From the NCBI GenBank assembly GCA_029747585.1, contig JAPEVF010000014.1:1-64000 (forward strand): a stretch of 64,000 nucleotides of DNA, in the 5' to 3' direction. The translations under genes were made by a program, and so were the position numbers. Below are positions 22,360-35,800 of this stretch, in pieces (the first letter of the stretch is position 1; every line of letters begins with the position of its first letter). A model generated the notes under the pieces. That model was not told the origin of the DNA. It did no database searches and was given only the letters and a program-made list of their open reading frames with translations. This DNA comes from Pleurotus djamor. Its lineage: Eukaryota; Basidiomycota; Agaricomycetes; Agaricales; Pleurotaceae.

Positions 22360-23885
22360 ATGTTTACCAAAGAAGAGGTACGACTTGCTCCTCGACGATT
22401 GTTTCGATCTCACGGAAATCACTAGAGCAAGTTTGTGGCGATATTCTGCCAGACACTCTTGTACGGTGCGCATTCTGGGCTCTAGTCATTTGCACCTCGG
22501 AACTCAAACGGATGCCATGGTCCAATAACAGGGGCATATGTGGTCCTCTTCATCATCACACACTGGGTTCTGGTCTACCAGCGTCCGAACGGGCAGCCTA
22601 TAAATTGGACGATGACGGTGATATCGATGACCATGTTCATGCTGGCGACGATGGTGAGAGAGTCGAGCCGATCCCAATAGAAGCGATGCTCACCTTTTGC
22701 TACCGCGGGCCCAGCACGTCGCCATCAACTTCACACGAATAATCAAAGCCTTCATCGACTTGAAGGACGAACCAGGAGGACCAGCTGCCTTCTTCGATGA
22801 ACTGGCAGAGTTCACGCAGCTCTTCGGGAGCTCAATATACATCGTCCAAACGCTCATCGGTGACGGTGTATTGGTGAGTTTTTCCACTCCGAGTCCGGTA
22901 TCATTACACCTGAACCTTCCACGGTCAAGTTACTCCGATGTTACCTTGTGGGGTCGCCGCTTTTCTGTGATTGCTTTTCCAGCCCTCCTCCTTCTCGGCA
23001 GTACAGGTGAGTTTCTCTATCTCCTTCTGTCGCTGGTCACTCATGCTAGCATCCCTGACATCCTTTCTGCTCGCAGCATCAGGCATCGGAATTCTGTATT
23101 CCATGGCCCATGTCGTGCCCCATGCAGTAATATTCGCGGACCAATTGCAGCGGTGGATTCTTACNTTTTTTCTCAATGACCCTCGCGACCAACATCATTT
23201 GCACTTGTAAGTCCCAGACTACTTGTCATCTAGGGACGCTGCTCTGAAGCAAGTTCTCTATACACAGCAATGGTCGCCTTCCGCATCTGGTACATCAACC
23301 GTCAGAACGAATTCTTCCAAGGCGGCAGTCTCCGACCAGTGATGCTCCTTGTCGTGGAATCCGGCGCTGTTTACTCAGCTACCCTCTTGGCCCTTCTCAT
23401 TCTATACAAAACTGAATCATGGTTCCAGTACGTGTTGCTGGACGCGGTATGATAATCAATCCTCTGTTACATTCAACAGCTGATTGGCTCTTCCAAATTA
23501 GGTTTCCCCCATCGTCGTGAGTATGATCTGCTTCCGTGCGTCATTGGTTATTAACGAAGAGGTATCTATAAAGGGCCTCGTATTCTCCATGATCATCATA
23601 CGCATTGGTCTGGGAATCACCACCCCTAGTGGCGAAACTCGCATGGCTTTCACAAGCCGTGTAAACGGCAGTGGTACTATCCGTGGTGACAAGGTTCATG
23701 GTACTTCGAAGCTTGAATTCGCCGTGGCCACTGCGCCGCCTCTTTCAACTTACAAATCTCCCTCCCAACCCAGCTTACTGGGGGCCCATACGGACGACAC
23801 TTATCTTTCTGCGACGGATAGTAACATAGCTGACCCCTTCTGTGCGGCACCGAGGGGATCAATTATAGTTGACACGACGAAGTAA
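22360..23885 (+). CDS. Seven-TM membrane protein, basidiomycete-specific type
   Basis: The start was resolved by joining small exons: MFTKEE, then SKFVAIFCQTLLYG, then AYVVLFIITHWVLVYQR, then HVAINFTRIIKAFIDLKDEP. Donors and acceptors match at each step (intron before GGGCATATG near 22.53 kb; intron ending at CAG before CACGTCGCC near 22.72 kb). Further hydrophobic segments include SIYIVQTLIGDGVLVYRCYL, SGIGILYSMAHVVPHAVIFA, GAVYSATLLALLILY and the last, SPIVGLVFSMIIIRIGLGI. The cytosolic tail is Ser/Thr-rich and ends in TTK at 23885. The pattern YRCYLVWGRR after the third TM is common in large Agaricomycete families of unknown function. Ligand and role are unknown. Confidence 0.75.
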
Positions 23886-24550
23886 TTGCTACTCGTGTCC
23901 TGTGGCTTAGGCTCGATTCCAGCCGTTCTGGTAAGTTTTGGGGAAAAGAGAAAATAATGGACGATATACTTACCAGAACTATCTATTCCGAGTATTATTA
24001 TTTCCCCCCTCCCCTTTGCCCACGCAAACGAGGAACTAGATACCAAGTACGCCTGGGATCGAGTCTACCTGTGGCTATCATGGGTCCTGTACTTACAACT
24101 ATCCACACGAGACTACAATGGGCATCTTTCTTTCATTATGGTTTCCGACGAAACGGCCGGGGACACCGACCAGATATCTTCAGAGGCCATCAAGCCCAAG
24201 AGGCCATTGACAATAAACTGCGTTGTAAGATAAGAAATACATTGAATCTATCTACTACAAAGGCTCGGCATGCAAGACCCCTTGAGGGTCATATCAGAGA
24301 ACGGAGAATGCACAGTCGCAACGATGGTGGTGTGTGTACGTACGTAGTGTGAAGTATGAAAAGACGATACCGAAGAGAATGTTCATGAAAGGGCCGTGAG
24401 GGATGCTACTTAGTGGTAGGGTGGTGCTACCTACTACAAATGAGATGAATTGGGGAACGGAAAGAAGGAGAGAAAAATGACGCCGTGGTGGATAGATCGA
24501 GGCAAGCCCAAAGCTGAAGGAAATGTCATGCGTGTACGTGAGGGAAATCA
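23886..24550. other. Stretch without a supported gene
   Basis: It lies between the 3' ends of the convergent genes at 22360-23885 and 24551-25552 and contains only short frames without motifs; it probably holds both 3' untranslated regions. Confidence 0.5.
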
Positions 24551-25552
24551 TCAGCGCCGAGCGACTCGCTTTCTGTCCCGTCCTTCCTCCTCAACATCCA
24601 TAGCTTCCGGAGGGGGCACAACATTGTGGTGCTGGTGCAATGTGGCTAAGCTTCGAGAACTCCGCGTTCGCCGCCGTGTGTTCAAGCTAACGCTCGCCGA
24701 ATGAACCGGTGGCGACATGGTGCTGGACGCAGGAGACGATGATATCGGTGACGGTGCAGGGTCTAGCATCACCATCATATGGTGCCTCCGCTTAGAGCCA
24801 ACAAGTGGAATCGGCTCTATGGCAGCAGGTGGGGGAAAGGGCATTCGTTCGCCTTGGAAAGTCACTTCGGAAACGTCCCTAGCACGGTGCTTGGATGTCT
24901 TGAGCGGTGTTTGAGGAGGGTGCATTGATCGGGCGGTGCTCGGAGGCGGAGGCGAAGGTGAAGTAGGGGCTGATGAACTGGGAGCTGTAGGTTCAGAGAA
25001 CGGCTGGAAAATGCCACAATAAGAAACCATGATAATGGACAGAAAGGAAACGACAATAGCGCACCTGTATTATCGTGGCGGATTTCGGTGCCGTTGGTAC
25101 CGTCGCAGTCGTGGGTGGGGATGACCTGGCCGCCCTATCCCGCTCCTTCTCTTTCTCCTCGTCCTCAGCTTCCTCTTCCTCTCGCGACTTGATTGCTTCC
25201 AGCCTGGCTTCAATCCAATCCATAACTTTCCCGATCGACATGGCATCGTCAGTGCCAACACTGCCTGATGTATTGATGCCACCGACTGAGACTCCTTGCT
25301 GGATCATTGTCAGAAGATCTTGACAAGCTGCAGCGTATCCTGCGTTGTATGCTCGCTTGGAAGCATTTCGAGACGACCTGTAAAATGTGGTGATGCTTAA
25401 CGCAGCGGCTGTAATGCGCAATATCAGCACGATTTCCGAGAACCCTGACGATGTAACTGACCCTTGAAGTCGCTCATGAGCTCCTTCTCCGCATTCTGAT
25501 ACGCTGTCGGTAGTGAGCTGGCCAGCGTGTTGAGGTTCAATGTGGACTCCAT
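24551..25552 (-). CDS. Unrecognised protein with acidic coiled coil and disordered tail
   Basis: Exon 1 starts MESTLNLNTLASSLPTAYQN and ends near 25465. After two short introns the protein runs ALSITTFYRSSRNASKRAY, AACQDLLTMIQQGVSVGG and VMDWIEARLEAIKSREEEEA, then a charged helix (EDEEKEKERDR) and, after an intron near 25.01-25.07 kb, a Ser/Pro-rich tail. The tail has basic patches (GSKRRHHMM, NTRRRTRSSR) and ends EEEGRDRKRVARR. The structured part is short (about 100 residues) and helical; the rest is predicted to be disordered. The basic patches could be nuclear localisation signals. I do not recognise a domain. The next gene upstream is on the same strand, leaving about 380 bp for the promoter. 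Confidence 0.7.
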
Positions 25553-25929
25553 GAAAGTTGAGAAGAAAGAGGCGAAACCGAGCGACCACCGTGACGGAGT
25601 CAAAAATAGCATGTTATGTAAGCCGACAAATCTAATCACCTCGTGACTAGCCCTTTAGGAGTTACTCCTTTACAGTTGAACTGAGGAACAAATTGTAGTA
25701 ATACAGGACACAAGGATCTTGGTCAAAATCATTGTACACATGTATACCCGTGAGGGGTATATTAGCGAGCCATTTTTACAAGATCAAGGAAAGAATCACA
25801 TTAACAAGGTTGTAAAAATTGTCCTGGTAAAAGAACGGACGTCGCATACGTAACAATGTCCACGGGTTACAGGATACAACAAAAAGTCTATAGTGTAGTC
25901 AAAGTGGGGTATAAACATCCAGGAGATAT
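25553..25929. promoter_or_regulatory. Intergenic region upstream of the coiled-coil protein gene
   Basis: This AT-richer stretch contains no gene. It should carry the promoter of the gene ending at 24551 and the 3' untranslated region of the GH16 gene. Confidence 0.4.
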
Positions 25930-27435
25930 TCAAAGAAGACCAAAGAACAAGAAACTAGCGGAAACGAGGAGGCCAAATGTAAGTGTGACATGCTCGGTCG
26001 AAACGCCAGTAGTGGCTTTATTGTTGGGCGTGTCAGATGAATTCCCACCCGAAGCCGGGGAGTTTGTGCCCGATGATCCCAGCGCACTCGATGTGAATGT
26101 AGGGACAGAGCCAGCGGAGAGCGATGAGGGGGAAGCAGACGGGTTGGCGCTGTAAACTCTGATGAAGGGGATCTCAAAGTAAGCGTCATCGTAGTTGGTG
26201 CCGTTTCCTAGGACATTGTCTTCATACTATAAAAGAAGTTTGAGGATATTTATATATTTGGCATGGAAACGATGGGTACGCACGCAGTTTTTCTTAGGAG
26301 CACCGCATGTTGCGTTGTAAGTTGGAGTTGCGCTGCATTCTCAAGTCAATGATGAGATATACACGAGGTGATTGGGCTTACAAGTCTCCACAGAGTGTGA
26401 TGTCAAGAATGAGCTGTTGCGGAGCAAAGAAATTGGAGATGGTGCAGGACGAAGAGGGCCATGAAGCAGATGGCGTTCCCCACGTCGAAGTATCTATCGA
26501 CGATGCATTCGTTCGGATAGCCTCTGGAATATCAGGTCGCTATGTACAAAAGCAAAATCAGAATACTTTCTTATGAGAGAGNAAAAACGACGACCTACGC
26601 TAAAGAACCAAATGAAGACACCCGAAACGTCGAACTGGGTAGCAAAGATACCACCGCCGGCAGCATTGAAGTCCGGACCGTAATTAGCGGGTTTGTTCTC
26701 TTGAACGGTGCAACCAGCCCGTCCACCGTCAGCACCGCAGTCGGTGAGCAGCGTGGTACCGGATTGAGCAGCTCCACTGGCTTGGGTGCAGCCGGGGGAC
26801 GTATGCAAAGCCATTTGGTTGAAGGTACGACGATTCACGCCTTCAATAATGTCAATCTCACCCACACCAGGCCATTCACCACCGACTCCACGGGTCCAAA
26901 ATGCGGGCCAAACCTACCGAGTCTGTTCAGGAGCACATCAAGGAAGAAGAAGAAGGGGACACACAGAACATCCAAAAGGCATGTGCGCGACATCAATGAC
27001 GATGAGACTACCGATGTCATAGGCTTCCAAACTCTCCAATCGGACCTATGAAAGTTCAGCAAACGGTAAAACGGCAACAATGATTTCAACACACCGAGTT
27101 TCTTTTGTTATCCCAAACAACAGTAGACGAGTTGTCAACCTTGATAACGGCATTACCTGCGCCGTTGGTAAAGGCTAGGCGTTGTGATGTGGCGTCCGAC
27201 TGGCCAAGAAATTGTACGTCCCCTTAGCAGTAGTTCCAAGTAAATCACCCTACTTCCTGGATGGTCGACGGAGGACATGAGGCGTACCGTTCGTTACTCC
27301 AGCGTCAGTCTTGTCAAAAAATGACCAGTGGCTGAAGAAAGAGGCGCCATTGTAGTCTCGGGTTGGCGAGTAGGCCGCAAGGGATGTCGTAGGAAATAAT
27401 AAGAGGCTGGAGAAAAATAATGTAGAGACGGTCAT
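25930..27435 (-). CDS. GH16 family endo-beta-glucanase, secreted, probable GPI anchor
   Basis: A laminarinase-like GH16 enzyme acting on beta-1,3/1,4 or beta-1,3/1,6 glucans outside the cell or in its wall. The start MTVSTLFFSSLLLFPTTSLA is a signal peptide (an ATG 18 bp upstream is also in frame), followed by YSPTRDYNGASFFSHWSFFD. The catalytic motif GEIDIIEGVN contains the nucleophile and acid/base Glu pair spaced as in GH16, followed by QMALHTSPGCTQ. Further on are ENKPANYGPDFNAAGGGIFA and, near the C-terminus, GNGTNYDDAYFEIPFIRVY. The end is Ser/Thr-rich, then hydrophobic (VTLTFGLLVSASFLFFGLL), as in a GPI signal. The TGA is at 25930-25932. Several short introns. Substrate not predicted. 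Confidence 0.88.
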
Positions 27436-27807
27436 GGTGGTGAAGAGATACAATTTTCGTGGGTGGAATTAGAGAAGAAACTTGTGTTACCAGGCTGCGG
27501 AGCCGACTGGATGAATCATCGAATCTTGATCCGCTTCTCGCACCTACCCACTAGCGCTTGTTCACAAGATAGTTAAATACACAATTCTATTCATTGACAT
27601 TGAGAGCCATGGAGAGCTAGACGCGTTCAAGTCATGTTGCAGGCAGCAGAAGACAGACAAAGATACGAGAATAGGAACTGAGAGTCTCTCGCTTGAAAGA
27701 GCCGTGCACAAGTATAAAACACGGGGTATGACTGAAACTTTTTTGGTGAAATGGACGTTGCGTCGCAAACATATGTTAGAAAATGAATACAGATTAGTTG
27801 AAGTAGG

Positions 27808-29824
27808 TTAGCTGTGGAACGTTGATGGCCCATCTTCTTTCCGAGGATGTTTCCTCTTCCATTCGTCATTGGCGTCAGCATAATCTCTGGGGTCATAGGC
27901 CTGGAAGATCTCCGACAAGCCTCCCTTCCGCCACCTGTTCAGGCCAAGATCGCCTTGCAGAAGGTCAAGATACGGAATTGCGTCGAAGATGAACCCGGGA
28001 GCCTTATTGCTACCCCAGTCGGTAGGGTAGCGCCACTTGCCGAAACGGTTGTGCAAGATAGTCTGGTACTTGAGCTCACTCATGAGCTTTTCGTCACCGA
28101 CCGCGTTGGCCGGGTCAATGTCAAGCTGGCCATTGAAGTACGCGCTGATCCAGAGCCCCTGGAAGTGGGCGGACATGGGATTCCCAAAGTTGGAGACCAT
28201 GCCGGCGAAAGCAAGGTCCCTTGTCTTGAGAAACCGTTCAGAGGGGGGAACGATGAAACGGTAAAGCATATAAGGTGTGAGGGGCTTGCAAGGGGTGACT
28301 GCATCGTTGCTGTGCACTCCCTTCTGCTCGGTCAAGGGGATGTAGTTCTTATTCCAGACAGGCTGGTCTTTGAGACGAGGAAATCGCTCCAGAATTTCGG
28401 CATCGGCTTTCTTGAGCATATCGGATTGGCTCGCGAGATCCTCGTCCGCTTGGTCGTGAGGGGGCGTATGTGGGATGCCAATCTCCTTCTCGATGCCCTC
28501 GGGGAGGAACTTGGTGGCTGGTACATGCTTCCAACCAGTATGGGCCAGCATCGAGTCGCACTCGAGCTCAGTGCCGTCCGAAAGGTGAACCTTTCCGGGG
28601 CTGAGATGGTCGATATCACTGATATAAACATTGACCAGATCGCTCTTCACGAGGTCCCAGAAGTTGGTCTCCCAGTTCAGAATACTGAAACTAGGGCCCG
28701 TGAACATGGCTGATGTCCAGGGCTTCAGCTTGGCAGTGTCGGGGTGGTCATCATATTTGTTCAGGCGCAGGACATCGTTGCCCAGGACTGACCAAAATCC
28801 GTTTACAATTGCCCGGCCCAAAGCAGTACCGTGGAGGAAATTGCGAATGCCTGTGTAGCCGTCGGCGCTGCCCCAGATAGAAGGGCTGAACCAAGTGAGA
28901 AATCGAGTGTCTGTCGTGCAGAGGGACGCCGATTGTCAGTGATATTGTGAATGAATTGTAAATGATACTCACGGGCAAGCGCTTCGATCCATTGATGGAA
29001 CGGTGTAACGTATGGCGGCGACATCCAGCATGGTCCATGGCCAGAGGCTGATGGACGGATCAGCGCACCGATCACGGATCAATTGAAAGAGTAGAGATAG
29101 AACTTACAGCGGATCACCCAATGTACCTTGACTCCCGCGCTCGCATAGGCATACACGGCGTCAAAGGCGAATTTCGTTCCGCCAAACACCGTCACAGTCT
29201 TGCCCTTCTCTATGGTATCCTTGTTCTTCTGGAAGTCTTTCCCGTGGAAGATTCTGCCCCCGAACGTCTCCTCGCCGTCAAAGTGTGGGAGGAAAGCTTC
29301 TGAGGTAAGGCCAGTGGCCATAATCAAGCGGCGCGCAAACACCTGGTACTCTTTGCCGGCCTTGGAGTCGGCGACGGTCAAGATCCAGCCACCTTCTTCC
29401 TGATGCTCTGCCACTACAATCTTGCTATTGAATCGCATAAACTTGTCGATGCCAAATTCTGCAGCGTAGGCCTTGAGGTACGTATTGAGGACGCTGCCAG
29501 GGATATGTTCATCCTTGTTGACGCCGAAACGTTCGGTGGTCATGGGGAACTCTGGGAATTCGTAGGTGCCGAGGAGATTGTTGCTCTTGACGCCTGGGTA
29601 GATTCGGTGGTCTGCCCAGGTGCCGCCGATGCTCGACTCGCCCTCGAAAATGGCCAGAGTCTTGTCTGGATTGAGGACATGATACTGTTTCGCTGCAACG
29701 AGACCGTAGGGGCCTGTTGACAGGAGTCGTGAGCAGTGTGAGTTCGATGGCCAAGATGGGGGAATTGGTCAAGCTCACCTGCACCGACAGAGGCACAATC
29801 AAACTTCTCCATCTCAAGAGTCAA
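27808..29824 (-). CDS. Flavin-containing monooxygenase (FMO-like)
   Basis: An FAD- and NADPH-dependent monooxygenase of the FMO/Baeyer-Villiger superfamily. Exon 1 encodes MEKFDCASVGA (an ATG 12 bp upstream is in frame); splicing to GPYGLVAAKQYHVLNPDK near 29.71 kb completes the FAD-binding motif GAGPYG. The FMO fingerprint appears as FGGRIFHGKDF, the NADPH-binding site as VTVFGGTKFAFDAVYAYA. Exon 3 starts around 29.03 kb (ASGHGPCWMSPPYVTPFHQW). The long last exon (28821 to the stop) contains MLAHTGWKHVPATKFLP and ends KHPRKEDGPSTFHS. Length about 580 residues, at the upper end for the family. A long open antisense frame at 27847-28713 is a codon-bias shadow. The substrate cannot be read from sequence. 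Confidence 0.87.
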
Positions 29825-31150
29825 TATCTTCGATTGTTCCCATCCTCAAGTTCTGGTCAAGTTTTTATGGATGGAAACACGAACGGTCCCGTTGCCCCAC
29901 GAGCACGCGTTGGCATGTGTGCGCGCTCTGATGCCAAGGCTTGGCGATCGACCGCTCAAATAGTCGTGGTCCATGGGCATCCATGGGCAGTGCTGTGGTC
30001 CGTGGGGGGTTTGGTGGGTGTGTAGAAAGGGTGAGCGCAGGCAGTGCAAGACTGGCGGAAGGATAAAAGATGGATAGAGGATGACCGGTGACCATACGCG
30101 ACCGACATGCCAGAATCGGATATATCCTTGGTCAACGTTTACTCAAAGTGGCGGGCAATGCATCTGAGGCGCGCAAGAGGCGCGACAGCGGGGGGGTTCA
30201 ATGGTTTGAAAGCGCCCATTGTTGCACTCCATCAAGTTGTTTTGCTATGTTGGTCTCGCCAGGGTCGATCTAGTACTGCTTCACTGCGAAACTGCACGAG
30301 AGCCATGGGACATTACTGTGTTTTTTTTCTCCGAGAAACGAGTGCCAAAAAGCCTGAAATTGAAGCGTTGAAGGTCTGACCATCTGCACTCCAGTCACTG
30401 CTTGTGGTATCGTAAAGGATGCTGACAGGGGGCGCCTGAGCGTCTCAGGAGTGGATTTTATGGACATAACAGTGACAAAGTTGTACGTTGAACCCTTGTT
30501 TGACTCACCACGCTCCAATACCGCCCGCGTGTAAGTATTGGTATGCGGTATGCAAACAAAACCGACAGAGCTTTCTATCGGTTGAGTGCGCAGTATATGG
30601 ATATGTGAACTTCCGGGTCCGACGAACGGGGTTGGAACGCGCACGTATCTCGCGAAGTACACGTCTAACTAGGTCTAACTCGGTTGTCGCATCCGACGGG
30701 ACGATAGGAAACAATCGATGCGCCGTCGGAAAAAAAACAATGGACGGTTGCTTGGAACCTGGATGCCCAAGAGGAAAGAAGCAGCTGTTGAATCAAAGTT
30801 CATTTCATTTTCCCTAAATCGTGGATGCGCAAGTCGACCAAGGACTAGAGGCAATTCAGAGACGACTCACTGCATGGATCTCGAGGTTTCAGAGAAACAA
30901 ACATACAATTGTCTTCACCCTGGAATGGCTCGTCTTTGGACTCCGTCGTGCCCACTTATCTGGAACTTCGACGTTGATCAAGATTTTTTTCCAGCTCTCA
31001 GGGCCCTATCCTCCGCAGCAGCATCATTGGCATTTATACCTCATCATGCCAGTACCTTACCGACTACGATTTTCTCTTTCTTTGTCTCGTTCCCTCCCTT
31101 TCCACGTCTACTGTCCTACAACATTCCTTTGCTTCTTTCTTGGATTCACC
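29825..31150. other. Divergent intergenic region
   Basis: About 1.3 kb between the FMO gene (minus) and the RTA1-like gene (plus). Only frames without domain or splice support are present. It contains the short direct repeat CCATGGGCATCCATGGGCA near 29.97 kb. Presumably it holds both promoters. Confidence 0.4.
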
Positions 31151-32536
31151 ATGGACTCAGTCACAGACGGACTGCCTCAACGACCCTCTCCTTATGGATA
31201 TGTACCTACGCAATATGTGGCCTATATCTTCGTGGTGCTCTTTATTTTATCGACGCGTAGGCCTTGCTCTGTTTGTCTCTCTTACAACCATCTCAACCGT
31301 AGGCAGTCTCTCACAGCGTTCAAGCGGTCATGACTCGTTCCTGGTGGCTCTTTCCAACCGCCTGCTTCGGCGGCGCGATCGAAGTTCTAGGTTGGATAGG
31401 GCGACTATGGTCTAGCTATTCTGTCTACGAAAGCACGCCATTCCAGATACAGTGAGTGAGCTGATACCCTGACGACAAGTTGCTGCAATTGTTCACCGAT
31501 TGTCTAGGATATTGGCTACGATCATCGCTCCAACGCCTCTCGTAGCTGCGAACTTCATGATACTGGGTCGAATCATCCTTCGGCTTGGGCCATCTTACAG
31601 CCGTTTGAGGCCAAAGTGGTGTGAGTCAACTATTTCCTGTCGTAAATATCGCTTAGGAGCATACTCATCGGTGCCCACAGATACTTGGACATTCCTGGGA
31701 TGTGTGCGTTGTTCAGTAGACTTCATGTGTGTCCTACTACTGACCGTAACGTCCTCTAGGATATACTAGGATTCGTGATCCAAATGCTCGGTGGTCTTAT
31801 TGTCCTCGCCGCCACGAACAATAATTCGGACCCCACAAACGTGAGTACCCCCCTCCACTACCGTCGAAAATATTGATTAATCTCATTGAATACCAGGGAT
31901 CCAACATCATCATCCTCGGCATCGTATTTCAGCTTTGTAAGTTTGCTTATCTTTTAAGCTCATCCCGCTTTCCTGGCTGAATCAACCGTTCGTCCAAAGG
32001 CGCAATCATTCTCTATATCCTCTGCGGAGGGGAATTTTACCTCCGTTACCTTTACAAGAAGCCTTGTCGCTCTGACCCTCAGCCAGTGACTGGAAGCACG
32101 GTCTCGACTCGAGGGGTTTTGACCCGCCGCCTTCGTATCCTCACCGGCGCCCTTATATTTAGTACAGTATGCTTGGTTATCAGGTAAATAACCTTGAACC
32201 TCAGATGTGTAACGGTTTACTCATATACCTANTTTTTATTCGCGTCTCAGAGCTGTTTACCGTACCATTGAGCTACTCGAGGGCTGGGGAGGTCACACCA
32301 TGATCACAGAGTGGTATTTCAGTATGTCCTCCTGCACTTGATCTCCTTCCTATGTTTGTCAGTAATTGACTCCAATTATAGATGTTTTCGATGGAGCCAT
32401 GATTGTACTTGCATCGGTTGCGTTCAACATCGCCCACCCAGGATATCTCTTGGCTGAAGAACCATTCGGCGAACAGCGAGAAGACTATAAGATGGAAAAT
32501 CGGTTGAACAGCGACTCTACCCAGCGTTTGACTTAG
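31151..32536 (+). CDS. RTA1-like seven-TM protein (lipid-translocating exporter family)
   Basis: A member of the fungal RTA1 family (Rta1, Rsb1, Rtm1), plasma-membrane seven-TM proteins linked to resistance against aminocholesterol, sphingoid bases and other lipophilic compounds. The start MDSVTDGLPQRPSPYGYVPT leads into YVAYIFVVLFILSTLSHSVQ across the first intron (acceptor at GCAG rather than the nearby TAG keeps the frame). Then follow TRSWWLFPTACFGGAIEVLG, QILATIIAPTPLVAANFMIL, GSNIIILGIVFQLCAIILYI, ILTGALIFSTVCLVIRAVYR and VFDGAMIVLASVAFNIAHPG, matching the RTA1 family TM pattern with the conserved E and G positions. It ends NSDSTQRLT with TAG at 32534-32536. One N occurs in an intron near 32.23 kb. 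Confidence 0.88.
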
Positions 32537-32872
32537 CGGCTTTCCTATCTTCTCGTTTCTCCTTCTCCTTCTCCCGCTCCCGCTTTCTTGTCGTAGACTT
32601 TATTTTCCTGGACGTTTTGCTTCTATTCTTTCTGGAAGTTGTTTCTCGCTTTACAGTAATTGTTTGAATAAACTGTCGTTTACAAGACACCCCCATGAGT
32701 CGACGGAAACTTCATAGTCGGCCGATTAGATCGACAAATACACGAACACCTAAATACGAAAGCACTAATGGGAACGACGAGATAGCATAAACAGCAGACA
32801 AAGTCCAAGGGGAAGTCAGTAGAATCGAGGGCAGTCCCTTAAAGAAGAACACTAAGATAAACCGGCATTACA

Positions 32873-35800
32873 CTATGAAGTATCTCCTAATGCTTTCGCC
32901 TTCGCAGCGGCCTCCAGTTCACTGAATGTACCACTTTTTAGGCACATACTACGGAAGATACCGCTCTCCTTTTGAATCAGGTTGTATGGTGTGTCAAATT
33001 CGGCGATCTGGCAAAATGGTGAGCACAAATTTTAGGACAGATGGGAGCAATCGCTTACCTTGCCCTTGTCAAGGACAATCAGGCGGTCGTAATCAATGAC
33101 GGTACGAAGACGATGGGCAACTGAACGATGATCAGGGACTGGGCGCTTATATGAGGTTAAAAGGCGCCTACTGGTAACTAAGAGGGAATCATTGAATTCC
33201 TCTCGGATGGTGGTTTGTATCTTTGCATCGGTGGCGAAATCAATGCTACTTGTAGCTTCATCCAGGATGATCACAGAGCTTCTGCGAAGGAGAGCTCGAG
33301 CCATGGCGATGAGTTGACGTTGTCCTTGCGAGAAATTCGTGCCACCAGCGGAGACCTGTGTATCCAAGGAGATAGTGGTCTTCGTGTCTGTGTCTGTCAT
33401 GGTGGTTGATATAGAAGGAGAGCGCTCTCCCAGTGCTCCTTCTATGCCTTCGTGAATGGAGGCAGCACGAGATCCCTCTCGAGAGGTTCGGCGAGATGCT
33501 TGATTACTTGGATTGAGGAGATGGACTCTGTACAGCACGTCCATGCATTCACTATCGGAATGTTCCTCTATTGGATATGAGTGATGAGGCGGTGTATCAC
33601 TGAACGAACTAGTAGCCTTACCGAATGGATCTAAATTCTCGCGAAGGGTACCAGAGAAGAGTGTCGCATCCTTGTAATGTCTGTGAGAAGAGGCAAAGAC
33701 GTTGGAGATTAAATCAATACCTGAGGTATAAATGTCTGAAGTAGGGTGTGTCAGAATGGGAACGGATATGGGACTACAAGCACTTACAAGCCGAGAGCGC
33801 AAGTCATAAATACCGATCTGCGAGATGTCGATACCGTCGATGAGAATTCGCCCGCTGGCAGGGTCGACCTACAAAAGGTTAATACACAGAAGCTGTAGCC
33901 AGGGAAGGTACCCACGAAACGAAGTAAGCTCATGGCTAGGGTAGACTTTCCGCTGCCTGTGTGCGTGACATTCAGTACGAGTTCAAATTATGAAAAGGAC
34001 GACATACCTGTGCGTCCTAACAGACCGATCCGTTCTTTGGATTGTAAGCTGAAAGACACATCATGGAGCACTGGAGGAAGGTCGGGTGCATATTTGATGA
34101 CAAGATTCTCAACGTGAATGAGTGGATCCTTGGTCGTGCTTGATGGCCAATACGCTGGAGGACGCTGACTCTCGATGATCGCGGGAGGTTCTTGGGGTAA
34201 TTCCAAGTATTCAACGACACGTTCCACTGAGCTACGTTGGGGATTAGAGAGCAGTTTAGCTTTGGACGAAATAAATCGCACTTGAGATCCAACTCCAAGG
34301 CCGTGTACATACGGCATACCCAGTATACACTCATGGTGAAAGTCATAGCCGAAGTGATACACAGACCAGCCAGACCTGCATCTGCGATGGAGAGCGAAAA
34401 TAACGTCGTTATTAGGACAATGGCACTCCCGAGTGCGTCAAAGTTAAGCAAGAGCCACCGATTGGTCATCCAGAACGAGTACCACATCTACATTCGTCAG
34501 TAAGCATCAAGCGAGGACTCAACAACCCCGGTACGTACCTTTGTGGTTAGATCAATCTTACGATGAAGATTATCGAGGAACCTATTTTCCGCCGAAAATG
34601 CGCGAACCGTAACAATGCCCTCCAAAACCTCTCCGAAGTCGGAGAAAATTGGGGATCTAGAATTGGACTCCATTCGCCTTAGATCGCGACCAGTATTCAA
34701 GTAACCAAGGGCAAGCTGGTAATAGGCGACACCGATGAAGACAGCGGGGATCAGGAAGAGGGGGAAGATAACGCTGAACGAAGCTATTAGCAAAGTAGAC
34801 GGAGAAAAGCAAAGGGGCTGACGCACCCGACAGTAAGGATGGATGCCAATAGTGTAGCCATCGATGAGTTGACTGATTGAAGGGAGCTTGCCAACGACAT
34901 GTCGATGGTTTCGATATCCTAGGACACATTCAGCAGGCGTTGTGAACACGCAACTAAACGGACTTGCCTTGCCGAATCGGTTTAACATTCGGCCTTGAGG
35001 AGTAGTATCTACAAAAGAACTTATCAGCATAGGTAGCAATGAGTCCCTGAGAACGAACCATGGAAGCGGAAGGTAGCGCGCACAACCGTCTCCAACAATG
35101 ACTTGAAGAGTTTCCTTGAGGCTCTAAGCGCTCCGGTGTACTGAACAATGACCGAGAGAACGCTCGCAAGGGCATTGACTAAACCAATCAAAGCATATAT
35201 GCCAACGTAGAACATGGGATGTTCGCTCGCACTCGGAAGAGCATATGGGGACGCCCAGCTTGAGGAGTCAGTGTGGTAGATGTAGTGAACGTGCGTGGGA
35301 CCATGACCTTCCTTTCCGAGCTCATGCTCTGGTTTGTAGAAAGATTGGTAAAGGAATGCAGTGGAACCAGTATGCGAGTACGCTTTGCCCCATATCTGTT
35401 GACAACTAGCTTAGCGAGTAGAATGGACGATGACGAGTGGCGACGTACATTGATCCATATCTTTTCCGAGACACCGAGCAATTCGTGTATGAAGAGTAAG
35501 CCAATCAGGATGCCCCAAATCCAGTAGGAGCTGACATGTAAGGTATGTATTAGCCGCTGTATACGAACCAAGTAGATTGGGACGGGGACTTACGAAGCCT
35601 TAAGATAACCGTTATAAACCGACCAACGAACCCCGCCGGTTTCTCTATGTTCGTCTTGGACCAGCTTGCGAGGTTTCTTATCCTCAGCTGGTTTACCAGA
35701 GTCAGCTTCGGTAGAAGAACTTTCAGGACCGTGATCCGTCTCTTTGGCTACGGCAACTTCCTCTTCATGGGCTTCGACAGAGGCATCGTGTGCAATGTCA

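Noticed and set aside
27847..28713. 288-codon plus-strand open frame
   Set aside because: It is antisense to the last exon of the FMO gene, which has family motifs; the opposite frame is open through codon bias only.
30718..31333. Overlapping plus-strand open frames upstream of and across the RTA1 start
   Set aside because: They contain the RTA1 start and first exon in another frame or as an extension; the family alignment begins at the ATG at 31151 and the upstream part looks like leader sequence.
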